A stretch of DNA of 64,000 bases from Arthrobacter russicus (GTDB lineage Bacteria > Actinomycetota > Actinomycetes > Actinomycetales > Micrococcaceae): NCBI RefSeq assembly GCF_031454135.1, contig NZ_JAVDQF010000001.1, forward strand, positions 558,001-622,000. The letters are read 5' to 3'. The notes under the pieces were generated by a model. It worked only from the letters and a program-made list of their open reading frames with translations. It ran no database searches and was not told where the DNA came from. The position numbers and the translations under genes were made by a program. This document shows positions 19,626 through 27,733 of this stretch, piece after piece (position 1 is the first letter of the stretch; each line of letters opens with the position of its first letter).

Positions 19626-21335
19626 TCAACCGCAGTAGGCTCCCTCGGAAGCCGAGTGGACCAGCTTCGCATATTTCGCCAGCACGCCCTTGGTGAAACG
19701 GGCCGGCAACGGCTGCCAGCCGATTTTACGGGATTCGAGTTCGGCTTCGTCGACCAGCAAGTCGAAGCTCTTGTTCGGGATGTCCACCCGGATCCGGTCG
19801 CCGTCGCGCACGAAGGCGATCGGGCCGGCGTCGACGGCTTCCGGCGCCACGTGGCCGATGCACAGGCCGGTGGTGCCGCCGGAGAACCGGCCGTCGGTCA
19901 GCAGCAGCACGTCTTTGCCCAGACCGGCGCCCTTGATTGCGCCGGTGATCGCAAGCATTTCGCGCATGCCGGGGCCGCCCTTGGGCCCCTCATAACGGAT
20001 GACGACGACGTCGCCGGCCTTGATCTCGCCCGCTTTGAGTGCTTCCAAAGCACCCTGCTCGCGCTCGAAGACCCGGGCCGGGCCCTCGAAGACCTCGGCG
20101 TCGAAGCCGGCGGTCTTCACCACCGCGCCGCCCGGCGCCAGCGAACCCTTGAGCACGCTCAGGCCGCCGGTCTTGTGGATCGGGTTGTCCAGCGCACGCA
20201 GGATCTTGCCGTCCAGATCCGGCGGATTGATCGCTTCGAGGTTTTCGGCCAGCGTTTTGCCGGTCACGGTCAGCGCATCGCCGTGCAGCAGTCCGGCGTC
20301 GAGCAGCGCCCGCATGATCACCGGCACCCCGCCGACCCGGTCGACGTCGTTCATCACATAGCGGCCGAACGGCTTCAGATCGCCCAGATGCGGGATCCGG
20401 TCGCCGATCCGGTTGAAATCCTCAAGCTGCAGGTCGACTTCGGCTTCGCGGGCGATCGCCAACAAGTGCAGCACCGCATTGGTGGAACCGCCGAAGGCCA
20501 TGGTCACCGCGATCGCGTTCTCGAACGCCTCTTTGGTCATGATGTCCCGGGAGCGGATGCCACGGCGGAGCAATTCCACCACGGCCTCCCCGGAACGGTG
20601 CGCGAACATGTCGCGTCGGCGGTCCGCGCTGGGCGGAGCGGCGGAGCCGGGCAGCGACATGCCGAGCGCTTCGCCGATGCAGGCCATGGTGTTGGCGGTG
20701 TACATGCCGCCGCACGCGCCTTCGCCGGGACAGATCGCGCGTTCGATCCGGTCCAGATCGCCGACCGACATCTTGCCGGCGGCACAGGCGCCCACGGCCT
20801 CGAAGGCATCGATCAGCGTGACGTCTTTTTCGGTGCCGTCTTCGAGTTTCACCCAGCCGGGCATGATCGAGCCGGCGTAGAGGAACACGCTCGAGACGTT
20901 CAGCCGCGCCGCGGCCATCAACATGCCGGGCAGGGATTTGTCGCAACCGGCCAGCAGAACCGAGCCGTCGATCCGCTCGGCCTGCATCACGGTTTCCACC
21001 GAATCCGCGATGACTTCGCGGGAGACCAGCGAGAAATGCATGCCTTCATGGCCCATCGAGATGCCGTCGGAAACCGAAATCGTGCCGAAAGTCATCGGGA
21101 ATCCGCCACCGGCGTGCACACCCTCCTTGACCGCTTTGGCGAGCCGGTCGAGGGAGAGGTTGCAGGGGGTGATCTCGTTCCAGGAACTGGCTACGCCGAT
21201 TTGCGGCTTGGCGAAGTCTTCGTCGCCGAAGCCGACCGCGCGGAGCATGCCCCGCGCTGGGGCGGCGGCGATGCCGTCGGTGACGATCCGGCTCCGCGGT
21301 TTGATGTCTGGCTGATTGCTGGTCTCCACGCTCAT
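19626..21335 (-). CDS. ilvD: Dihydroxy-acid dehydratase
   Basis: A 569-residue iron-sulfur enzyme of the third common step of Val/Leu/Ile synthesis. The N-terminal signature is [13 protein letters not shown]. Iron-sulfur cysteines appear in [11 protein letters not shown] and [14 protein letters not shown]. The substrate motif near the C-terminus is [21 protein letters not shown], shown in part as [10 protein letters not shown]. The length and motif order match the IlvD family. It is upstream of ilvBNC on the same strand but separated by a hairpin and the ilvB leader, so it is a distinct transcript. Confidence 0.97.
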   Translation of the reverse strand: MSVETSNQPDIKPRSRIVTDGIAAAPARGMLRAVGFGDEDFAKPQIGVASSWNEITPCNLSLDRLAKAVKEGVHAGGGFPMTFGTISVSDGISMGHEGMHFSLVSREVIADSVETVMQAERIDGSVLLAGCDKSLPGMLMAAARLNVSSVFLYAGSIMPGWVKLEDGTEKDVTLIDAFEAVGACAAGKMSVGDLDRIERAICPGEGACGGMYTANTMACIGEALGMSLPGSAAPPSADRRRDMFAHRSGEAVVELLRRGIRSRDIMTKEAFENAIAVTMAFGGSTNAVLHLLAIAREAEVDLQLEDFNRIGDRIPHLGDLKPFGRYVMNDVDRVGGVPVIMRALLDAGLLHGDALTVTGKTLAENLEAINPPDLDGKILRALDNPIHKTGGLSVLKGSLAPGGAVVKTAGFDAEVFEGPARVFEREQGALEALKAGEIKAGDVVVIRYEGPKGGPGMREMLAITGAIKGAGLGKDVLLLTDGRFSGGTTGLCIGHVAPEAVDAGPIAFVRDGDRIRVDIPNKSFDLLVDEAELESRKIGWQPLPARFTKGVLAKYAKLVHSASEGAYCG

Positions 21336-21412
21336 AGGCCGAGTCTATGACTGCACGGGGCAGTGCGCGAAAGTGTCCACGAAACGGACCGTTCCATGAC
21401 GCGCCAGCCGGC

Positions 21413-22381
21413 TCAGTCGCGGTAGAAGCCGGGCCGGACCAGGTTCTGCGGCCGCTCCCCCAAGGCGAAAGCGTTCAATTGCTGTGCCAGGAATCTGCCG
21501 ATCCGACGCGGGAAAGCCGTGGAGTCGCCGCCCAGATGCGGAGTGATCAAAGCGTTCGGCGCTTGCCAGAGCGGGTGCCCGGCCGGCAACGGTTCCGGAT
21601 CGAAGACATCGAGTGCCGCGTGCAGGCGTCCACCGACCACCTCCGCTGTGATCGCGGCTGAATCGACGACGGCGCCACGGCTGACGTTGACCACCAAGGC
21701 CCCGTCCGGCAACCGGGCGAGGAACTCGCGGCCGATCAGCGAGTCGGTTTCCGGGGTCAACGGCACGATCACGATCACCACATCGTGTTCCGGGGCGAGT
21801 TCCAGGAGTTCCGCGAAGCCGTGCACGGTGCCCGCAGCGTCCTCGCGGCGGGACCGGCCCACCCGGGTGAGCTCCACCTCGAAAGGCTCCAGCCTGCGTT
21901 GGATTTCCCGGCCGATGCCTCCGACGCCGATCAGCAGCACCTTGCGGTCGGCCAACGAGCTGCGCCGTTCGTGCCGCCAAATTTCATTCCGTTGATCCCG
22001 GGCCGCGATGTCCAAGCCGCGCAGTGAACTCAGCACCAGCCCGACTGCGAGCTCCGCCGTCGAGGCCGCATGGACCCCGGCTGCGGAACAAATGGCGACC
22101 TCCGGCCCGGCGAGCTCGGGCACGCCGTCGTAGCCTGTGGTCTGGGTCTGCAGCAGCTTCAGATTCGGCAACTTCGACAGGGGTTCCTTGAGCGGTGCGG
22201 GCGAACCCAGGTATGGCAGCACGACGGCGTCCACTTCGTTCAAGGGCAAGCCGGCGGGCTCCGCGACGAAGCGCCAAGCGGCGGCACGGATTCCCTGCGG
22301 CAGCGGACCGAGCGAATCCAACAGCTCCTGACTGGGCAAAAGGACGTTCCGGATCACGGTAAGCTTGCTCACCAGCAGCAC
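21413..22381 (-). CDS. D-isomer-specific 2-hydroxyacid dehydrogenase (NAD-binding)
   Basis: A 322-residue dehydrogenase with the Rossmann motif LLIGVGGIGREI, a C-terminal catalytic His in TPHLGG, an active-site Arg in VNVSRGAVVD and Glu in FDPEPLP. It resembles hydroxyacid dehydrogenases with broad glyoxylate or hydroxypyruvate reductase activity. It differs from serA by the absence of ACT or ASB domains. The start may be ATG 22381 or GTG 22372; neither has a strong ribosome site. It lies 77 bp upstream of ilvD on the same strand. Confidence 0.87.
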   Translation of the reverse strand: MLLVSKLTVIRNVLLPSQELLDSLGPLPQGIRAAAWRFVAEPAGLPLNEVDAVVLPYLGSPAPLKEPLSKLPNLKLLQTQTTGYDGVPELAGPEVAICSAAGVHAASTAELAVGLVLSSLRGLDIAARDQRNEIWRHERRSSLADRKVLLIGVGGIGREIQRRLEPFEVELTRVGRSRREDAAGTVHGFAELLELAPEHDVVIVIVPLTPETDSLIGREFLARLPDGALVVNVSRGAVVDSAAITAEVVGGRLHAALDVFDPEPLPAGHPLWQAPNALITPHLGGDSTAFPRRIGRFLAQQLNAFALGERPQNLVRPGFYRD

Positions 22382-22517
22382 TTTAGCGGTTCACACCGCC
22401 GGTGTCGCCGGGCAGCGGCTCCGATTTCACAGCGGACCCAAACCCGTGTAGTATTACATGTCGTTGCGGATCACAGAATGACTGCGAAAACAGTCCGAAA
22501 GTGACCGCAATAGTATT

Positions 22518-22590
22518 GCACCTCTAGCTCAACTGGCAGAGCAATTGACTCTTAATCAATGGGTTCCGGGTTCGAGTCCCGGGGGGTGCA
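22518..22590 (+). tRNA. tRNA-Lys (anticodon CTT)
   Basis: A 73-nt cloverleaf. The acceptor stem is GCACCTC/GGGGTGC (one G-U pair) and the D arm is GCTC/GAGC. The anticodon stem ATTGA/TCAAT encloses loop CTCTTAA with anticodon CTT. The T arm CCGGG-TTCGAGT-CCCGG is intact and the discriminator is A. No CCA is encoded. Confidence 0.97.
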
Positions 22591-22596
22591 CAACGG

Positions 22597-22636
22597 AACG
22601 GCTCCGATCGCAGAATTTCGGTCGGGGCCGTTTTTT
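22597..22636 (+). terminator. Intrinsic terminator after tRNA-Lys
   Basis: A 13-bp stem (22597-22609 with 22620-22632, two G-U pairs) with a 10-nt loop ends in a run of six T (22631-22636). It starts 7 nt after the tRNA. Confidence 0.92.
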
Positions 22637-22776
22637 GTTGCGCTTGGACTTTATTCGATCCCGGCGCACAGCGGTGGTCCGGCTCTGATTGCAGCGCATC
22701 GGAGTCGCCAGCGGTCGAATATTTCGCGCTCATCCGTCATCGGTCTTTCGCCCGCTTGCTCGCTAAGCTTGTTGGC

Positions 22777-22950
22777 ATGACGAGTTCGGACAAGGCCATT
22801 TACGTGATCTGGGCTATTGGCGCGATCATTCTTGGCATTGTTTCGATGATCGCTGGAGTCTGGTTGACCGCTATCGCAATGGGTCTGCTCGTGATCTCTT
22901 GCTGGCTCAGTTACCGGAGCGCCCGGAAGAAGGCCGCTCAACGATCGTAG
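22777..22950 (+). CDS. Small two-helix membrane protein, function unknown
   Basis: A 57-residue protein with two hydrophobic helices (about residues 7-25 and 28-45) and a basic tail, RSARKKAAQR. The ATG at 22777 is used rather than an upstream TTG because it gives a compact membrane protein. It is flanked by the tRNA-Lys terminator and a secreted protein gene. I do not recognise the family. The AT content is higher than in neighbouring core genes. Confidence 0.6.
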   Translation: MTSSDKAIYVIWAIGAIILGIVSMIAGVWLTAIAMGLLVISCWLSYRSARKKAAQRS

Positions 22951-23203
22951 GGCCAACCGGCCCTTCTCCATCGATCTGCTATTCCGGGCCGAGCCAGCTC
23001 GCGGCATTCAGTCCAGCGAAGACCCGGTGATCCCCCTGCAGGTTCTGCACTCATTGCTCCTACCTTTGCCTGGACCGTGGATCAATTCCTTGCCCAACGT
23101 TTTTGTGACTGGTAGTTTCAAATTGGGTGCTGGGAACAGTCAACCTATTTCGGACGTCAATCAACGCCCGGTCTGGGCGTCCAATACAGAAAGTTGGGGA
23201 ACA

Positions 23204-23647
23204 ATGAAGTTCACGAAATCTGTACTTTCCAACTGGTCCCGAAAAGCAGCGCTCGGGGCTGCTGCAGGTGCGCTGCTCAGCGCTACACTCGTCGCAGCAC
23301 CAGCCCAGGCCGCCAACGGCGGCTACTGCTCCAAACAAGTCATCAACTTGGCAGCTGACGGAACTTACTACGCAGTGCCGGCCGATTCCAACTTCAATGT
23401 GCTTTGCCGATTGGATCAGGGCGCGAACTCGGTTGCGGTGAAAGCGTTGCAAGCCGGGTTGAATGGGCGCTGCGCGGTCAGTGCTGGGCTTGCCGTGGAT
23501 GGCGCTTTTGGCCCGGCGACCCGGGCGGCGCTGGTAAGAGCCCAGCAGAAGTTCGGAGTCACGGCTGACGGAATCTACGGGCCGAACACGGCCAGAGTTT
23601 TCAAATGGACCAGCGGTAAAGGCAATTGCTACTCCTCCGGTGCTTGA
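23204..23647 (+). CDS. Secreted peptidoglycan-binding-domain protein
   Basis: A 147-residue exported protein. A Sec signal peptide (basic start, hydrophobic core, cleavage near AQA at residue 36) leads to a mature region with four cysteines. A PG_binding_1 domain contains the repeat GLAVDGAFGPATRAALVRAQQ and then GVTADGIYGPNTARVF. No catalytic domain follows, so it may be a wall-binding accessory or inhibitor protein. The ATG at 23204 is preferred because it begins the signal peptide and has TGGGGA upstream. Confidence 0.87.
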   Translation: MKFTKSVLSNWSRKAALGAAAGALLSATLVAAPAQAANGGYCSKQVINLAADGTYYAVPADSNFNVLCRLDQGANSVAVKALQAGLNGRCAVSAGLAVDGAFGPATRAALVRAQQKFGVTADGIYGPNTARVFKWTSGKGNCYSSGA

Positions 23648-23785
23648 CCGAGGTGAGTCTATTCCGCTCATCACGCGACCCCTGGCGGGGTGAGCAAAAA
23701 CTGAGTCCGGACGATCCACACCCCGCAGGAGCGTCCGGGTTCAGTCACATCACGGCTCTTTGGTTTCCCCGACCAAGCTGAGTTG

Positions 23786-23980
23786 ATGACTCGCGCATGG
23801 ATTTTTCCGGTTGCTGGTGGCGTTGTCGGAATTTTCCTGGCCATTTTCCTTTTGGTCCTCACTATCAGCAGACAGCAGCTTGAGCTAGCTTTCTTCACGG
23901 TCCTCATGTCCATGCCTGCTGCCTACTACCTGAGAAGAGGACTTCGGCTGAGGCTCGAGGAAAGGGCTTCCGAAAGCTAG
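23786..23980 (+). CDS. Small membrane protein, function unknown
   Basis: A 64-residue protein with two predicted membrane helices (VAGGVVGIFLAIFLLVL, then FTVLMSMPAAYYL) and a charged C-terminus (RRGLRLRLEERASES). The ATG at 23786 directly follows an in-frame TTG. It ends 15 bp before the remnant gene on the other strand. It is similar in style to the small membrane protein at 22777 but not clearly homologous. I do not recognise the family. Confidence 0.55.
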   Translation: MTRAWIFPVAGGVVGIFLAIFLLVLTISRQQLELAFFTVLMSMPAAYYLRRGLRLRLEERASES

Positions 23981-23995
23981 CCTGCCCATGGCGAG

Positions 23996-24235
23996 CTATA
24001 TTTTGAGGCAACGGTCCGTGACTACACGCAGCCCGGCGGCCTGCCCCTGGCGAGCCACGGCCTCGTGCCAGGAGCCCAGCTGCAGCCAGAGCGCCTTGGC
24101 TCCGATGGCTGCTGCTTCGGCCAGGACGCCGGGAAGAGCGTCGTGCTTGCGGAACACATCGACCAGATCCACCGGTTCCGGGGTCCCGCCGGCATGCAAC
24201 GCCCTGGTGCGGAAACCGAAACTGCGCTCAGCCAC
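23996..24235 (-). pseudogene. Deletion fusion: start of metY joined to the end of a CoA-binding protein gene
   Basis: A 79-codon frame whose GTG overlaps the monooxygenase stop by one base. The first about 19 residues (VAERSFGFRTRALHAGGTP) look like the N-terminus of actinobacterial O-acetylhomoserine sulfhydrylase (MetY). The rest (VDLVDVFRKHDALPGV, then IGAKALWLQLGSWHEA, ending VVTDRCLKI) is the middle-to-late part of a YccU-type CoA-binding protein. The family normally continues KIEHARFHGG; here Glu is replaced by TAG and similarity then decays. I infer an internal deletion that removed most of metY and the start of the next gene, leaving an in-frame but probably inactive chimera. Confidence 0.75.
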
Positions 24236-25377
24236 TAGGCCACGACCAGTTCGACGTCGGCTTGGCGCGCGGCGTCGGCCTCGAGTTCTCTGACGATCGG
24301 CAGGATATCCCTCCCGAAGGTGGCCAGCTCCTCCTGGAAATGCAGATAGCAGGTCAACAGGAGGTTCACGCCGCGCTTCTTGTACTCCACAATGCGGGTG
24401 GCGATCTGTTCCGGAGTGCCGATCAGCTGGGTTTTGAACCCGTCGTTGTACTGGATCAGGTCTTCGAAGGACGAATCCGTCCACATGCCCTTGCCGTCTT
24501 TGGTGGCAGGTCCGGCTTCCTGTACGGCGTCCCGGAACCCTTCGACCGCTGGTTTGTGCGCCTTGGCCACAATCTCGCGCAGCGTTTCGCGGGCCTCCTT
24601 TTCAGTATCCCTGGCGATCACGAACCCGTTGAGCCCGAAACGAGGCCTGCGGCCCAGCGGCACTGCTGCCGCCAGCACTCCGCTGATATTCTCGCTGAAG
24701 CCGTCGAGGTCTTTGCCATTGGAGAAATACCAGTCAGCGACCCTGCCCGCGGTGGCCTGGGCCGCGGTCGAATTCCCACCGAAGAAGATCTCCGGATGCG
24801 GCCGCCCGGCAACCGCCACGGGTGCCGGTTGCAGGGTGAAGTCCGCGATGTTGTAGTACTTCCCAGTGTGCGAGAACCCCTTCTCGGTCCAGAGCCCACG
24901 CAGAACCCGGATGAATTCCTCGGTCCGGACATAGCGTTCGTCGTGCACCAACCACGGCAGGCCGAAATTCACGAATTCGGCCTTGAGCCAACCGGAAACG
25001 ATGTTCACCGCCGCCCGGCCGTTGGAGAGGTGGTCGGCGGTGATCACGAACTTCGCCAGCACGCCCGGGTGCCACATTCCCGGGTGCACCGCGGCAATCA
25101 CTTTCAGCTTCTCCGTGGCCGCCAGCAAAGCCAGCGAAAAGCTGGTGGCTTCGTGTTGTTTGTCCGCCCCGTAGGAAGCGGCGTAGCGGGTCTGGGTCAG
25201 CGCGTACTCGAAGCCGCTCCGTTCCGCGATCCGGGCCAATTCCCGGTTGTAGTCGAAGCTCCAGTCGGTGCGTTGCTCGATGGTGCTGACCACCAGCCCG
25301 CCGGAGACGTTCGGCACCCAATAGGCGAACTTGAGCGGAGTGGAAAGGTCTACTTGGTGCTGCGTCGGACTGTTCAT
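24235..25377 (-). CDS. sfnG: FMNH2-dependent dimethyl-sulfone monooxygenase, SfnG-like
   Basis: A 380-residue luciferase-like flavin monooxygenase. The N-terminal KFAYWVPNVSGGLVVSTIEQ, the segment AAVHPGMWHPGV and VNIVSGWLKAEFVNFG match the SfnG branch, which converts dimethyl sulfone to methanesulfinate. It needs reduced FMN from a separate reductase; none lies in this window. GGGGGAG precedes the ATG. The gene leads into the metY/CoA-binding remnant, suggesting it once headed a sulfur-scavenging operon. An alkanesulfonate monooxygenase (SsuD) function is the main alternative. Confidence 0.8.
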   Translation of the reverse strand: MNSPTQHQVDLSTPLKFAYWVPNVSGGLVVSTIEQRTDWSFDYNRELARIAERSGFEYALTQTRYAASYGADKQHEATSFSLALLAATEKLKVIAAVHPGMWHPGVLAKFVITADHLSNGRAAVNIVSGWLKAEFVNFGLPWLVHDERYVRTEEFIRVLRGLWTEKGFSHTGKYYNIADFTLQPAPVAVAGRPHPEIFFGGNSTAAQATAGRVADWYFSNGKDLDGFSENISGVLAAAVPLGRRPRFGLNGFVIARDTEKEARETLREIVAKAHKPAVEGFRDAVQEAGPATKDGKGMWTDSSFEDLIQYNDGFKTQLIGTPEQIATRIVEYKKRGVNLLLTCYLHFQEELATFGRDILPIVRELEADAARQADVELVVA

Positions 25378-25537
25378 GCGCTCCCCCTCGAATAGTGTTT
25401 CGAAGCCGCCCCGGCCATGCCGACGGCGGACCTTTCATTCACTAAATGCCCCGTTGCCGTTCCGGGCAACCGTTCGCGTCGCACGAATTCATCTGGCGGA
25501 ACAAAAGACTCGCGGAGTCACAAATCCTCATCTGGGA

Positions 25538-27061
25538 TCAGTCGTGGGCCGATTCTTCTTCGGCCGTGCGGATCAGCCGCTCCGAAGGCGGAGCGGGGTC
25601 CACCGCAGCAGCGTCGGGCCGCAGTTCGCTCGTCGGCGATTCTGCGGCAAGTTTCGGCGTCGGCTGCCAAGCGACCTCCCGGGTGCCGGTAACCCATTTG
25701 GCCACCGCCATGAGCGGCCCCAGGGTGTCGACGATGCCGGCGAACGGAGTGGCGAGCAGGACCAGGACATGGTCCCGGAGTTTCTGCCTGCCGGTGAGCC
25801 CGGCATACCGCAGGTTGTAAAACAGGCCGAGCTGGGTGCCGGCCATCCAGAGCAGGAAACCGGCCACACTGACAAAGCTGTAGGCCGTGATCTCCGGCGC
25901 GTCGAAGTGCAGGTTCCCTTCGCCTGCAGAGTCCAGCGCCAGATTGGCCAGGCCTGCGGCATTGGCGCTGAGCGCCAGCAAGGAGACCGGGAAACCCAGC
26001 GCATAGGTGAAGACCCGCAATCTGATCACGATGTTGATGTGCCAGCGATCCCGGCGGGAAAGCCGGAGCCAATTCTGTTCCCGACGGACGTGGGCCAGGG
26101 CTTGCAGGGCACCGAAGACCCAGCGTTCTCGCTGCTTGTAGGCGGCTTTCAAGCTGAACGGGGGCTGTTCGATCATTTCGGCGTGATGCCAGCCGAAGAC
26201 CTCGGATCCGAAACGCAGATAGGCGGCTAAGCCGAAAATCAGGTCTTCCGCGATCAGGGCCGATCCATTGAGCGTCCCGATGTCCCAACCCAGTTGGTTC
26301 TCCAGATCCTGGCGCACTACCAGGTTCGAGCCGTGCAAATGGAGGGGCGGCGGGCTGGTCATCACCGAAAAGCACTCATGGCAGCCAAACGGGCGATTCG
26401 ATTCCATGGCTTTGTTCAGGAGAGTGGTCTGGCGCCAATCCAATCCGTAGGAGATCATGCCCTCCGAGATCCCCACCGGGTGCAACGCGAGTCGATGCAC
26501 CAGACGCGCCAAATTCTCCGGAGTGAACACCGATTCTTCATCGTAGTGAACCACGTAGCAGTCTTGGGGGTCCGCCCGATGCTGTTCCACCAGGTACTCC
26601 AGGGCGCGGGCTTTGAGCTTGGTGCCTCGCGGGGTTTGATAGTCGCCCGGCAGCAGAAAAGGAACCACCGGGATGGGCGCGCTGCGATACCGTTCCGCAA
26701 GGAGTTGGACTTCGTCCGGGACTTCGGTGATGACTTCGATCCGGACGACGCCGGCGAGCACCGGGAACCGGCGAACACCCTCGATTGCTTCGTCGATTCC
26801 CCGCTGGACCACGGTGACCGCGCCGCCCTTGGTGGTGATCTGGATCAGGAACCGATGCGTGTCGCCCCTGCTCGCTGCCTGTTTCAGGGCGATCCGAAGA
26901 TCCCCGTTGCTGAGCTTGGCCCGGGAAACGTGCCCGCGCACCGATGCCCTGATCACCATCCACCAGAAATAGAGATAGGTTGCCATCAACAATCCCGTGG
27001 CGGCAAAGAGGAACCAGCCGAGCGGGCTGAGTGCGGGCACCATACCTAGCATGCCTGCCAC
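25538..27061 (-). CDS. Membrane glycosyltransferase family 2, egghead-like
   Basis: A 507-residue membrane enzyme. It has an N-terminal membrane helix (14-35), a cytoplasmic GT2 domain and three or four C-terminal helices. The GT motifs are VVHYDEESVFTPENL (metal/sugar-nucleotide DEE), a central AEDLIFGLAAYLRFG and the acceptor-site QRERWVFGALQ (QxxRW type). The stretch DYQTPRGTKLKARALEYL plus the ED and QRxRW blocks resemble the animal Egghead beta-mannosyltransferase group rather than cellulose-synthase or hyaluronan types. The start is GTG 27061 or ATG 27052. Two metal-regulator-like palindromes lie upstream. The glycan made is unknown. Confidence 0.82.
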   Translation of the reverse strand: MAGMLGMVPALSPLGWFLFAATGLLMATYLYFWWMVIRASVRGHVSRAKLSNGDLRIALKQAASRGDTHRFLIQITTKGGAVTVVQRGIDEAIEGVRRFPVLAGVVRIEVITEVPDEVQLLAERYRSAPIPVVPFLLPGDYQTPRGTKLKARALEYLVEQHRADPQDCYVVHYDEESVFTPENLARLVHRLALHPVGISEGMISYGLDWRQTTLLNKAMESNRPFGCHECFSVMTSPPPLHLHGSNLVVRQDLENQLGWDIGTLNGSALIAEDLIFGLAAYLRFGSEVFGWHHAEMIEQPPFSLKAAYKQRERWVFGALQALAHVRREQNWLRLSRRDRWHINIVIRLRVFTYALGFPVSLLALSANAAGLANLALDSAGEGNLHFDAPEITAYSFVSVAGFLLWMAGTQLGLFYNLRYAGLTGRQKLRDHVLVLLATPFAGIVDTLGPLMAVAKWVTGTREVAWQPTPKLAAESPTSELRPDAAAVDPAPPSERLIRTAEEESAHD

Positions 27062-27167
27062 CGGCGCAGAAATTCACAACAAATCTGGGAAACCATGGAC
27101 TTCCCCATCAAAAGCAGCGTCCTTTGGACAAGGCGAACTTTTCATTGCAAGGCAACCCGCTTGATCT

Positions 27168-27182
27168 TGATAATCATTATCA
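27168..27182. promoter_or_regulatory. Fur/Zur-type operator, perfect 7-1-7 palindrome
   Basis: TGATAATCATTATCA matches the classical Fur-superfamily box TGATAATnATTATCA at every position. It lies about 107 bp upstream of the glycosyltransferase start. Iron control in actinobacteria usually uses DtxR/IdeR sites of another sequence, so Zur or a FurA-like protein is the more likely ligand. Confidence 0.7.
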
Positions 27183-27313
27183 GGATCCTATGCGGCGGAG
27201 CGCCTCGGAGATTTTGGAAAGATTCTAGAAGACGTCAGCAGTTTAGCCAGAAAGCGTGATTTTGGGAAGAAGTTTGATGTCTATGTTTTCAGCCGTAAGC
27301 ATTTTCGATGATA

Positions 27314-27330
27314 TAAATGATCATCATTTA
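27314..27330. promoter_or_regulatory. Second palindrome (8-1-8) upstream of the glycosyltransferase
   Basis: TAAATGATCATCATTTA is a perfect 17-bp palindrome with the same central AT-C-AT as the Fur-type box 146 bp downstream. It lies in a strongly AT-rich stretch (about 27240-27365). It may be a second or degenerate site for the same regulator. The rest of 27062-27408 holds no convincing gene. Confidence 0.5.
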
Positions 27331-27342
27331 CATTATTATTTT

Positions 27343-27366
27343 AAAACACTCTCATTATCATGAGTG
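27343..27366 (-). terminator. Likely terminator of the Gly/His small-protein gene
   Basis: On the minus strand CACTCAT-GATA-ATGAG-a-GTG folds into an 8-bp stem with one bulge and a 4-nt loop. TTTT and an A/T run follow. It starts 43 nt past the stop at 27409 and separates that gene from the glycosyltransferase promoter region. Confidence 0.5.
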
Positions 27367-27408
27367 CTTGCCGCCAACCCGATACCCGGTTGAACTTTCA
27401 ACCGAGCC

Positions 27409-27567
27409 TCAGTGGCCGCGCCCGTGCCCGCCGCCCTTATTGCCGTGTCCGCCCTTGCTCCCGCCATGACCACCGCTGTTTCCGCCATGCCCGCCCTTAT
27501 TGCCGCCCTCGCCGCGCAGGTTCTGCATCAGCCGTTGGAATATTCCTTGCTTTTTATCGCTGGACAT
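27409..27567 (-). CDS. 52-residue Gly/His protein with four seven-residue GGxxGGH repeats
   Basis: This small gene has an ATG at 27567 and GGGAG (27573-27577) 5 nt ahead of it. The N-terminal 20 residues, MSSDKKQGIFQRLMQNLRGE, form a possible amphipathic helix. The remainder is four repeats GGNKGGH, GGNSGGH, GGSKGGH, GNKGGGH plus GRGH. Histidines fall at residues 27, 34, 41 and 48 with an exact period of seven, then 52. There is no signal peptide and no cysteine. A metal-binding (zinc or nickel) buffer or a modified-peptide precursor are both possible. I do not recognise a named family. Confidence 0.72.
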   Translation of the reverse strand: MSSDKKQGIFQRLMQNLRGEGGNKGGHGGNSGGHGGSKGGHGNKGGGHGRGH

Positions 27568-27733
27568 ACTTACTCCCTCATTGATCGAACTCTCAGACTA
27601 AGCGGCCCCGCTGAGCGTATCCTGTGTTTCACCGCCTACCAGATTAATATCGGACAATTATTCTCCACAGTCACAGCCAAAGTTCATCTAGACGCCATGG
27701 ACAGTGCGCTTCACGGCCGGAATACTCACTGAT

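Noticed and set aside
22524-22733. Minus-strand frame across tRNA-Lys
   Set aside because: It overlaps the complete tRNA and its terminator.
27412-27732. 106-codon plus-strand frame opposite the Gly/His gene
   Set aside because: Its Ala/Pro-rich start is the complement of the Gly/His repeats, and the minus-strand gene has the better ribosome site.
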